A stretch of 8,506 nt of DNA from an uncultured Phycisphaerales bacterium. GTDB taxonomy: Bacteria; Planctomycetota; Phycisphaerae; Sedimentisphaerales; Anaerobacaceae. The stretch is taken from contig CALEZT010000269.1 in the NCBI GenBank assembly GCA_937927975.1, forward strand, positions 1-8,506, read 5' to 3'. Below, in pieces: positions 1 to 5,142 of this stretch (its first letter is position 1; each line of letters begins with the position of its first letter). The translations under genes were made by a program, and so were the position numbers. The notes under the pieces are model-generated. The model was not told the origin of the DNA. It ran no database searches and saw only the letters and a program-made list of their open reading frames with translations.

Positions 1-372
1 TGCCAGTGGGCCATCATGGCCATCGTGGCCCGGGACAGCAGCACGTACGCCCGCGTGAGCTTCAATATCGGCCCGGGTGGCCAGATCCTGATCCCGACCG
101 AGGTGGACTACTCCCGGGAATTCGGGGCAACGGACCGTCCGGCCTGGGATGCCGAGTACGCGGCGCATGTCAGGGCCGTGGACTGGTTCAGTCAGCCCCT
201 CTTGGCAGGCCCCAAACCCGCGGAAGCCGCCCCCGTCTCGAACTGCGCCGCGCCCGAAGGGCTCATCGATGAGTTGGAGAAGCTGGGCCCGCTCGAACGG
301 CAACTGATCCTCGATGAATTGGCCGAACGGCCGGATCTTTGGAACCATGAACAGGAGGTGCTTTTCCTATGA
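1..372 (+). CDS. C-terminal part of a probable JAB/MPN-like protein (5' end outside window)
   Basis: The reading frame is open from base 1 to the TGA at 370-372. An ATG exists at 16, but the five codons before it (CQWAI) continue the same hydrophobic strand, so I treat the gene as truncated by the window edge. The visible 123 residues start with a beta-rich stretch (WAIMAIVARD, then YARVSFN, then ILIPTEVDY). They end in a helical tail (LIDELEKLGPLERQLILDELAERP). A strand pair of this kind often closes JAB/MPN (Mov34/PAD-1) isopeptidase domains, and the gene overlaps a ThiF/E1-like gene by four bases, a frequent pairing for prokaryotic JAB proteins. The metal-binding motif (HxH...SxxD) would lie upstream, so the assignment is inference from context and fold pattern. 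That the frame is coding is much surer than the family. Confidence 0.6.
   Translation, partial: CQWAIMAIVARDSSTYARVSFNIGPGGQILIPTEVDYSREFGATDRPAWDAEYAAHVRAVDWFSQPLLAGPKPAEAAPVSNCAAPEGLIDELEKLGPLERQLILDELAERPDLWNHEQEVLFL
353..360 (+). promoter_or_regulatory. Shine-Dalgarno site of the ThiF-like gene
   Basis: AGGAGGTG lies 8 bases before the ATG at 369. The stop of the upstream gene and this start share the bases ATGA (369-372), so translation of the two genes is probably coupled. This strong site contrasts with the promoter-proximal genes further right, which have none. Confidence 0.8.
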
Positions 373-1034
373 GAGACGAAGAACGCTACAGCCGCCAGAA
401 GGACATCGTCCCCGCCGAACGGATCGCCGTCTGCAAAGCGATGGTCATCGGCGTCGGCGCCATCGGCCGCCAGGCGGCCTTGCAGCTTACGGCCATCGGG
501 GTTCCATCGCTTCAATTGGTGGACTTCGATCTGGTCGAGGTGTCGAATCTCGCCAGCCAAGGCTACCTGGAAGAAGACCTGGGCAAGCTCAAGGTCCAGG
601 CCACGGCTGCACTCTGCATGAAGGTGAACTCCAATCTGGAGACTACCGCCATGCCCGAGCGATTCCGCCGGAGTATGGAGATCGGCAACGTGGTCTTCTG
701 CTGCGTGGACAGCATCGACGTTCGCCGGCTGATCTGGGATGCGGTCAAAGACAAGGTCACCTTCTTCTGCGATGCACGCATGAGCGCCGAGGTCCTGCGG
801 GTCCTGACCGTCTGCGACTCCAAGTCGCGGACGCACTATCCGACCACCCTGTTCCGCACGGAAGAGGCCTTCGCCGGGCCCTGCACGGCCAAGACCACGA
901 TCTACTGCGCCAACATCGCAGCCGGCCTGATGGTTGCCCAATTCACGAAGTACCTGCGGCGACTGCCCATCGAACCCGATCTCCAACTGAACCTGTTGGC
1001 TTCTGAACTCAATGTCGCAGCGGCCTGCCCGTAG
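369..1034 (+). CDS. ThiF/E1-like adenylyltransferase, short form (221 aa)
   Basis: This is a Rossmann-type ATP-dependent adenylating enzyme of the ThiF/MoeB/E1 superfamily, which activates the C-terminal glycine of a ubiquitin-like or sulfur-carrier protein. The nucleotide-binding loop is GVGAIG (28-33). The acidic strand end is VDFD (51-54), followed by SNL (59-61), Q64 and a lysine at 75 (GKLK). The conserved acidic turn is VDSIDVRR (113-120). The usual NLxRQ is NLASQ here, so the arginine is replaced. No CxxC zinc pairs are visible. A single cysteine in GPCTAKTT (C172) sits where E1-like members carry a candidate thioester cysteine. At 221 residues it is near the minimal adenylation domain. 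It overlaps the upstream gene by four bases and is followed by a terminator, so the two form the end of an operon. The superfamily is secure; the substrate is unknown and no ubiquitin-like partner is visible here. Confidence 0.93.
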   Translation: MRDEERYSRQKDIVPAERIAVCKAMVIGVGAIGRQAALQLTAIGVPSLQLVDFDLVEVSNLASQGYLEEDLGKLKVQATAALCMKVNSNLETTAMPERFRRSMEIGNVVFCCVDSIDVRRLIWDAVKDKVTFFCDARMSAEVLRVLTVCDSKSRTHYPTTLFRTEEAFAGPCTAKTTIYCANIAAGLMVAQFTKYLRRLPIEPDLQLNLLASELNVAAACP

Positions 1035-1052
1035 GCGAGGCAGGCGAACCAA

Positions 1053-1078
1053 GGGAGGGCCGACGTAAAGGCCCTCCC
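1053..1078 (+). terminator. Hairpin terminator after the ThiF-like gene
   Basis: GGGAGGGCC (1053-1061) pairs perfectly with GGCCCTCCC (1070-1078) around an 8-base loop, 18 bases after the stop codon. The following bases are pyrimidine-rich (CTTCTT) rather than a pure T run. The tract that follows is nearly free of G for about 50 bases, which would also suit factor-dependent release. Confidence 0.75.
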
Positions 1079-1132
1079 CTTCTTACCGCCACCTTCACCA
1101 TACCTATTCCCACAACTACTACTTCTGATCAC

Positions 1133-1149
1133 CATAAAGCTTAAATACT
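1133..1149 (+). promoter_or_regulatory. Promoter of the 67-aa gene (TATA/-10-like box)
   Basis: CTTAAATACTC starts at 1140, exactly 32 bases before the ATG at 1172, preceded by purine-rich CATAAAG. Read as archaeal, this is a BRE-like stretch plus a TATA box centred about 28 bases before the start, giving a leaderless mRNA. Read as bacterial, AATACT (1144-1149) would be a -10 box, but no convincing -35 is seen. The same box at the same distance precedes the gene at 1449. Confidence 0.55.
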
Positions 1150-1171
1150 CTTCTCTCGTTGTCATTCTGAA

Positions 1172-1375
1172 ATGACACCGAAAGAACACACACCCGATGA
1201 TGATAAGGCGATCCATACCCTGGAAGAGATCTGCGAGAACACGCGCGCCATCCGTAGGGTGGTCAACCGAATCCTCGACCACCTGCATGAAGCCCAGGAG
1301 CGATCCGAACAGGACGACGATCCGTACCCGATCGATTGGGAGGACCTCGATGACTTTGACGATATGTACTCCTGA
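1172..1375 (+). CDS. Small acidic helical protein of unknown function (67 aa)
   Basis: I do not recognise this protein. It has a predicted helical middle (residues about 12-45, HTLEEICENTRAIRRVVNRI onward) with heptad-like hydrophobic spacing. Its C-terminus is very acidic (QDDDPYPIDWEDLDDFDDMYS region), with about twelve Asp/Glu in the last 22 residues. The start is set by the promoter-like box 32 bases upstream. No Shine-Dalgarno site precedes it, consistent with a leaderless or very short-leader transcript. An acidic tail of this type could be a protein-protein contact or a DNA-mimic surface, which is speculation. It stands alone between a terminator and the next promoter, so it is probably a monocistronic unit. 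Its promoter matches that of the next gene, which suggests shared control. Confidence 0.65.
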   Translation: MTPKEHTPDDDKAIHTLEEICENTRAIRRVVNRILDHLHEAQERSEQDDDPYPIDWEDLDDFDDMYS

Positions 1376-1410
1376 GTCTGCTACGAAAGACCGGCCAATG
1401 CCGATCAGCC

Positions 1411-1426
1411 GAAAGGCTTTTATACT
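1411..1426 (+). promoter_or_regulatory. Promoter of the 109-aa gene (TATA/-10-like box)
   Basis: CTTTTATACTC starts at 1417, exactly 32 bases before the ATG at 1449, and is preceded by GAAAGG. It differs from the box at 1140 at only two central positions (TT for AA). No Shine-Dalgarno site lies between it and the start. TATACT (1421-1426) also fits a bacterial -10, but without a visible -35. Confidence 0.55.
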
Positions 1427-1448
1427 CCGGCGGCCTTCTGTTCCCATC

Positions 1449-1778
1449 ATGGAACCGGACCTTCAGAGACAACTGCATACCCTGTATGAGAGCTTCAGAA
1501 GGATCAAGGCCCTTGCGGCCTGGGAGCGTTTGAAACGCACAGAGATCCTACCCCACCGAATCTGGTCGTTTCGCATGCACGATCCCACGAGCGATGACCT
1601 CAGGAATGAATACACCTTCTTCATAGCCGGCCTGGTGCGCCTGCGCTCGGTCCTCAACAATCACGTCCTCGCCATCTCTGAGGAATTGCGGGAAGCCATC
1701 GAACGGCAGTTGGCCCATCTTCAGCGGCAGGTCTATGCCCTGGGCCTGCCGGAAAGGTTCGGAGGGCCCGGAGGATAG
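1449..1778 (+). CDS. Helical protein of unknown function (109 aa), C-terminus GGPGG
   Basis: Not recognised. I chose the ATG at 1449 because the promoter-like box lies 32 bases upstream; an earlier in-frame ATG at 1398 would precede that box. The protein looks all-helical: an N-terminal helix with QRQLHTLYESFRRIKAL, a central segment EYTFFIAGLVRLRSVLNNHV, and a C-terminal helix SEELREAIERQLAHLQRQVY. It ends in LPERFGGPGG. The last glycine codons coincide with the GGAGG ribosome-binding site of the next gene, so the di-glycine end may be a by-product of overlap rather than a modifier tail. The stop codon is two bases from the next ATG, so the gene is coupled to the winged-helix gene at 1781 and probably works with it. 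Confidence 0.75.
   Translation: MEPDLQRQLHTLYESFRRIKALAAWERLKRTEILPHRIWSFRMHDPTSDDLRNEYTFFIAGLVRLRSVLNNHVLAISEELREAIERQLAHLQRQVYALGLPERFGGPGG
1770..1774 (+). promoter_or_regulatory. Shine-Dalgarno site inside the previous gene's last codons
   Basis: GGAGG lies 6 bases before the ATG at 1781 and within the final glycine codons of the 109-aa gene. It supports the 1781 start and translational coupling. Confidence 0.75.
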
Positions 1779-1780
1779 CG

Positions 1781-2461
1781 ATGGGCCTGCTCGATCTGTT
1801 TCGAATGCGTATACGGCCGCCCAAGGCCAATCCCTGGCAGGAGGGATACCGCCGGCTGGCCGCGGCACTTGCGAACGTAAGCGATCATGTCTTGACTCTG
1901 AACCGCGAGATCGGAACGATCCACATAGCCCTCAACCAACACGAAAACGCGATCACCGAGTGTAGAAACCTCACCGACCAACAGGGCAAGACACTGATGC
2001 GGCTGGAACAGATCGTCAGCAGTCAATCCACTGAACCGGTCAGCCGCCTGAACCGGTCGATCGGTATGCCCCAGACCACACCCGCCCTGTCCGCCGCGGA
2101 ACCTGTCGCCTCTGCCCCGGCCCGCCGACTCGATATCGATCAATTCTCAGATCAACAGAAGCGTCTGCTGTCCGTGTTCTTTCAGAACAAAGACCGCGAG
2201 ATGTCCTACGCGGACGTGGCGGCCGCCCTGGGCAAATCCGCTCACACGGTCAAGAATCAGATGAACCAGATTCGACACAAGGCCGACCTCTTCGACTGCG
2301 TCACCGGCCCCGAGAGCCGCAACTTCTTCAAGCTCAAGGACGACCTGAAGGTCGAGACCCGACTGAAGGTCGGTCGACCCGCAGGGCGTCCTGTCTCGAC
2401 CACCGAGCCTGACCGGCCGAGCCCTGAGCACGTGACGGCCCCGAAGGAACTCATCTACTGA
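1781..2461 (+). CDS. Coiled-coil plus winged helix-turn-helix DNA-binding protein (226 aa)
   Basis: This is likely a DNA-binding regulator or replication accessory factor. Residues about 20-80 form a long helix or coiled coil (YRRLAAALANVSDHVLTLNR and onward to LMRLEQIVSS), which suggests oligomerisation. Residues 81-116 are a Pro/Ala/Ser linker. Residues 120-190 look like a winged HTH: FSDQQKRLLSVFF, then MSYADVAAALGKSAHTVKNQ (141-160) as the helix-turn-helix, and a wing through SRNFFKLKDDL. After it comes VGRPAGRP, two GRP cores resembling AT-hook centres, then a disordered tail. It follows the 109-aa gene by two bases with a good ribosome-binding site and precedes the Orc1/Cdc6-type gene by 300 bases. 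The HTH fold is a motif-level call; I cannot name a family. Its position makes the initiator promoter or the downstream repeats plausible targets, by inference. Confidence 0.8.
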   Translation: MGLLDLFRMRIRPPKANPWQEGYRRLAAALANVSDHVLTLNREIGTIHIALNQHENAITECRNLTDQQGKTLMRLEQIVSSQSTEPVSRLNRSIGMPQTTPALSAAEPVASAPARRLDIDQFSDQQKRLLSVFFQNKDREMSYADVAAALGKSAHTVKNQMNQIRHKADLFDCVTGPESRNFFKLKDDLKVETRLKVGRPAGRPVSTTEPDRPSPEHVTAPKELIY

Positions 2462-2485
2462 ACTCCCGGATTGTGATGCTCCTCG

Positions 2486-2505
2486 GCACGACTCCGCGGT
2501 CGTGC
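2486..2505 (+). terminator. Possible hairpin terminator after the winged-helix gene
   Basis: GCACGAC (2486-2492) pairs perfectly with GTCGTGC (2499-2505) around a 6-base loop, 24 bases after the stop codon. The downstream tract has only scattered T (TAGATTTCTAT), so it is a moderate candidate. A protein-binding dyad is the alternative. Confidence 0.45.
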
Positions 2506-2707
2506 TACGGTAGATTTCTATCGCTTCCGGCAAAGTGAGAGTTGTGATGCTGCATTGCCCGCCCCGCCTTCTGGCCGTTCCTGCCTGCTTCGGTTTCAGC
2601 GTACCCGATCCAGCCGATCCGGATGAGCAGTGCTCGGCTAACCGAATAACTCGGCCCGACCGTCTGTCCCGGTCTCCGGAGGGCCATTCTTACCGGTTCG
2701 GCATGTC

Positions 2708-2730
2708 CCGGTCACCGGCACCTTTATAAA
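2708..2730 (+). promoter_or_regulatory. Promoter and dyad of the Orc1/Cdc6-type gene
   Basis: TTTATAAA (2723-2730) is a textbook archaeal TATA box. Its centre lies about 36 bases before the ATG at 2762, giving a leader of roughly ten bases. As a bacterial -10 it has no partner -35. Immediately upstream is the perfect dyad CCGGTCACCGG (2708-2718), placed where it could be a BRE-region operator. The rest of the 2462-2761 gap holds the hairpin at 2486-2505, ATCCGGAT (a perfect palindrome near 2616) and no convincing gene. Confidence 0.55.
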
Positions 2731-2761
2731 GGGCGGCGACTTTACACGTCCACCGGAGTTT

Positions 2762-3859
2762 ATGCGTACCATGGATATCGATCAATACCTCTCGCAACGG
2801 CAGGCCTCCCTGGATCGGGGCGCCGACAGGATCCGCAATTTCGAGGTCTTTGACTTCAACTACGTCCCCGAGAGACTCCTGATGAGAGAGGAGGTCAAGC
2901 CGGTCATCGATGCCCTGCTGCGCTACCAGCAGACCGGGATCGCCAACAACGTGCTGATCCTGGGATCCCGGGGCTCAGGGAAAAGCGTCCTGGCCCGATA
3001 CCTGATGACCATCATGGCCCATCAGGGGCCCCTTTCGTTCGCCTACGCCAACTGCCGCCAGCACAATACGAGCGTCAAGATCCTGGCGGCCCTCTTGGGC
3101 GTGCGTCCACGCGGGTCCAGTCTCGATGAACTGTGGCAGCGGTTCGAGGATTCGCACAACGGTCGGGTCGTCTTCGTGCTCGATGAGGTCGACCTGATCA
3201 GCGAGAAAGACAAGTACAAGGACATCCTCTACCTGATCAGCCGCTCGGCCCGCAACTACATGGCGATCCTTCTGAGCAACAATCCCAAGTTCCTCAACAC
3301 GCTGGATGAGAGCATCAAGAGCACCCTCCAGCCGGAGATCGTGCATTTTCGCAACTATGACGCCACGGAGATCGAACAGATCCTCCAGGAGCGGTCCAAG
3401 GCCGGCCTTCGGACCAGCCCGGACGCAACCCTCGGGCAGATCGCCGCCCTGACAGCCAAGAACACCAATTCCGATGTGCGGGTGGCGATCAAGACGCTGT
3501 ACCTATGGGCACTCGAACCCCAAGCAGAGCTCCAAAGACAGTTCGAGAAGGCCAGGCGTGACATCACCTTCGATGTGATCAAGGACCTCAACGACCGGAA
3601 TCTCCTGATCCTCAAGGCCGTACGTGATCGCGCCGATGGCTTCGCCAAGGACGTCTACGAAAGCTACCGCAGAACCAGCGTCCAAGTCCACGAAGAACCC
3701 TTCAGCTACATGCATTTCTACTCCAATCTCTCCTATCTCCAGAGCCTCGGCTTGGTCGTCCTGATCTCGACCAAGGTCCACCGCACCTACGCCAACCGTA
3801 TCCAGCTGACGTTCGATCCGAGCATTCTGGCGACCGTCTGGTCGATGCGGTTTGACTGA
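2762..3859 (+). CDS. Orc1/Cdc6-type AAA+ replication initiator (365 aa), divergent
   Basis: This is a predicted origin-binding ATPase of the archaeal Orc1/Cdc6 family. The entry segment FDFNYVPERLLMREEVKPVI (31-50) matches the family's 'yiPe.l..Re.ei' lead-in. Walker A is GSRGSGKS (68-75), Walker B is VVFVLDEVD (136-144), sensor 1 is LLSNNPKF (170-177), and the motif LDESIKSTLQPEIVHF with NYDATEIEQILQERSKAGLR follows as in Cdc6. Sensor 2 is SDVRVAIKTL (237-246). The C-terminal third (about 265-365) fits a winged-helix domain. Length is normal for the family. Divergence is visible: GSRGSGKS instead of the usual GxTGTGKT, and SDVR instead of GDxR. The ATG at 2762 has GGAG only 3 bases upstream; M4 at 2771 is an alternative start. 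The palindromic repeats downstream fit an initiator beside its origin. A Cdc6-like ATPase with another role cannot be excluded. Confidence 0.8.
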   Translation: MRTMDIDQYLSQRQASLDRGADRIRNFEVFDFNYVPERLLMREEVKPVIDALLRYQQTGIANNVLILGSRGSGKSVLARYLMTIMAHQGPLSFAYANCRQHNTSVKILAALLGVRPRGSSLDELWQRFEDSHNGRVVFVLDEVDLISEKDKYKDILYLISRSARNYMAILLSNNPKFLNTLDESIKSTLQPEIVHFRNYDATEIEQILQERSKAGLRTSPDATLGQIAALTAKNTNSDVRVAIKTLYLWALEPQAELQRQFEKARRDITFDVIKDLNDRNLLILKAVRDRADGFAKDVYESYRRTSVQVHEEPFSYMHFYSNLSYLQSLGLVVLISTKVHRTYANRIQLTFDPSILATVWSMRFD

Positions 3860-3891
3860 TTCTGTGGCGACTGCGACCAGAGGCCGCCCTT

Positions 3892-3943
3892 GGGCGACCT
3901 ACGGTGGTCGAGTGCTCGCCCCAGGGCGTCCAGATGGGCGACC
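3892..3943 (+). repeat. ORB-like direct repeat, copy 1
   Basis: This 52-base unit matches copy 2 at 47 positions, all five differences being transitions, with an identical run of 26 bases (3903-3928). Its minus strand reads a dyad (GCCCA-TC-TGGAC), a 5-base spacer GCCCT, then GGGG. Archaeal origin recognition boxes have the same plan: TTCCA-G-TGGAA, about 5 bases, G-string. The end of the unit forms CGACC-GCG-GGTCG (3939-3951). Confidence 0.6.
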
Positions 3944-4139
3944 GCGGGTCGACATCCGGCGACTATCGCCGGTCGTGCGACAGGACCGCACAGCGGCACA
4001 CAGGACGGAATGGCGGGTATACCGTCGTATACCGCTCTCTCATGTCGCCAGGAGGGCGGAATATTTCGGCCTGTCGTCTGGTGTTGTCACTTCGCCAAGA
4101 GTGCCGGGCACGCTGCCTCACGGTTTCTGTTAGCCATTT

Positions 4140-4376
4140 AGGGCTGTGGCTCGGAGGGTGACCTTCTTCCAACAACCCGCCGATCAGGACGACGCCCTTC
4201 CGAGGTCGCCGCCGTAGCTGGTTTGTAAGGGCGCGATGGGCGAGGAATCGCTTGCCCTCCACCGGCACGGCTTGTAGTTGGGTGTTGCCGTGGCCGAGCA
4301 GGGTGCCGGTGGCATGGGCTACCCGGACCTGGACGACTTCGTACTCGGCAAACGCGCGAATCCGTGTGAGCGTCCG
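4140..4376 (-). pseudogene. Possible remnant of an unidentified minus-strand gene
   Basis: The minus-strand frame is open from 4436 down to the stop at 3963, but it has no ATG or GTG before the GTG at 4268. Within 4140-4376 the translation looks protein-like (for example IRAFAEYEVVQVRVAHATG and FLAHRALTNQLRRRPRKGVV), with high GC at third positions and more A/T at second positions. I do not recognise the family. It could be a decayed gene whose start has been lost, or chance openness in GC-rich DNA. Confidence 0.25.
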
Positions 4377-4551
4377 GCCAACCCCGTTCCTCCTTCCTCC
4401 CCCCGTAGAAGATATGGAACGACCGGCCCTCGCCTGTTACGACAGGCTGTCAGTCGTGCCGGAGGGATCCAGTACTGTCGCGGGTTACTATCGGCGAGAG
4501 GAGAGCCACACAGACCCCTGTGCCGGGTTGTTCTTCCAATGGCACAAGGCG

Positions 4552-4603
4552 GGGCGACCCATGGTGGTCGAGTGCTCGCCCCAGGGCGCCCAGGTGGGCA
4601 ACC
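4552..4603 (+). repeat. ORB-like direct repeat, copy 2
   Basis: Same orientation as copy 1, offset by 660 bases. The minus strand reads the perfect dyad GCCCA-CC-TGGGC (4588-4599), spacer GCCCT, then GGGG (4579-4582). GGGGCGA (4551-4557) pairs with TCGCCCC (4576-4582), and CAACC-ATAT-GGTTG (4599-4612) forms a perfect 14-base palindrome at the right end. It ends 66 bases before the TATA box of the nuclease gene. Confidence 0.65.
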
Positions 4604-4666
4604 ATATGGTTGGAGACCTCGACCGGTCGGCCATTACGGGACAGCGCCGCAACGCACCACGCCGCA

Positions 4667-4678
4667 AGATATATAAGG
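4667..4678 (+). promoter_or_regulatory. TATA-like promoter of the nuclease gene
   Basis: GATATATAAGG is centred about 28 bases before the ATG at 4699, the spacing of an archaeal leaderless transcript. No -35-like box and no Shine-Dalgarno site adjacent to the ATG are visible. Confidence 0.5.
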
Positions 4679-4698
4679 AAGGCCGCCCTGGTTCTGGC

Positions 4699-5142
4699 AT
4701 GACAGAACACCACCATTATCAAAGACAGGCCGATCCGGGCCCCGGGTATCGGAGTTGGGCTGAGGTCCACATCGCAGGCATTCTCGACCGGGAAGACATA
4801 GCATATTGGTACGAGCACCCCCTGGCCGTGGTCGACCAGCGCCAGGTTCGGATCTGGTACCCCGATTTCTACCTGCCCGAATACGGAATGATTATCGAGT
4901 ACTTCGGCATCAATGGTGATGCCAGGTACGACAGGCGTACGGAACACAAGCTGAAAGTCTATGAGACCTCCGGGATAGAGGGGGTCTTCCTGAATGAGGA
5001 CACATTGAAAAGGCAAGGGCCTACGGGCATCACTCGACAGATTGAGGGCGTCCTCCAGCAACGGCTGAGGCGTTTCTACAGTCGCCCCGCGGAACTGGAG
5101 GAAATGGAGCCAACGTGCCATCGTGGTGGAACCTCCCTGTGA
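4699..5142 (+). CDS. Small PD-(D/E)XK nuclease-like protein (147 aa)
   Basis: This is a predicted metal-dependent DNA nuclease of the restriction-endonuclease-like fold. The core is visible in order: E22 in SWAEVHIAGIL, PD at 55-56 in WYPDFYLP, E67 in GMIIEYFG, then Y77 and K84/K86 in a following helix (HKLKVYE), and a strand EGVFLNEDTL. The canonical ExK lysine is replaced by aromatic residues (EYF). This is known in nuclease modules attached to UvrD/helicase-like proteins, where a lysine from the next helix may substitute. Here the module stands alone. The frame is open much further upstream (to about 4252), but the TATA box, the loss of protein-like composition and the start of homology-like sequence all favour 4699. 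Codons such as AGA, AGG and ATA are commoner than in its neighbours, which hints at a different origin. A Holliday-junction or repair nuclease role is a guess. Confidence 0.75.
   Translation: MTEHHHYQRQADPGPGYRSWAEVHIAGILDREDIAYWYEHPLAVVDQRQVRIWYPDFYLPEYGMIIEYFGINGDARYDRRTEHKLKVYETSGIEGVFLNEDTLKRQGPTGITRQIEGVLQQRLRRFYSRPAELEEMEPTCHRGGTSL

Larger units (their letters stand above)
3860..4698. other. Gene-free, palindrome-rich region: candidate origin or regulatory region
   Basis: No intact gene is supported in these 839 bases. They hold two copies of a 52-base repeat (3892-3943 and 4552-4603), hairpins CGCCC-TT-GGGCG (3885-3896) and CCGGCGA-CTA-TCGCCGG (3956-3972), and tandem GTATACCG at 4017 and 4027. 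They also hold GTGCCGGGCAC (4101-4111), TGTGCC/GGCACA (4519-4546), CAACCATATGGTTG (4599-4612) and CGACCGGTCG (4620-4629). Such dyad density beside an Orc1/Cdc6-type gene suggests a replication origin. No clear AT-rich unwinding element is visible, which weakens that reading. A decayed minus-strand gene may underlie 4140-4376. Confidence 0.5.

Noticed and set aside
192..1052. 286-codon minus-strand open frame
   Set aside because: Antisense to the ThiF-like gene and its upstream partner, which carry real motifs and a coupled start; no recognisable domain on this strand.
3885..3972. Terminator of the Orc1/Cdc6-type gene
   Set aside because: Several hairpins follow the stop, but none has a T tract and they belong to the repeat's dyad set, so a terminator call is not supported over binding sites.
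3892..4603. Insertion sequence bounded by the 52-base repeats
   Set aside because: The copies are direct, not inverted; there is no transposase between them and no target-site duplication is visible.
4252..4698. N-terminal extension of the nuclease gene to 4252
   Set aside because: The added residues look random, cross the palindromic repeat copy, and precede the TATA box; the domain begins shortly after the ATG at 4699.
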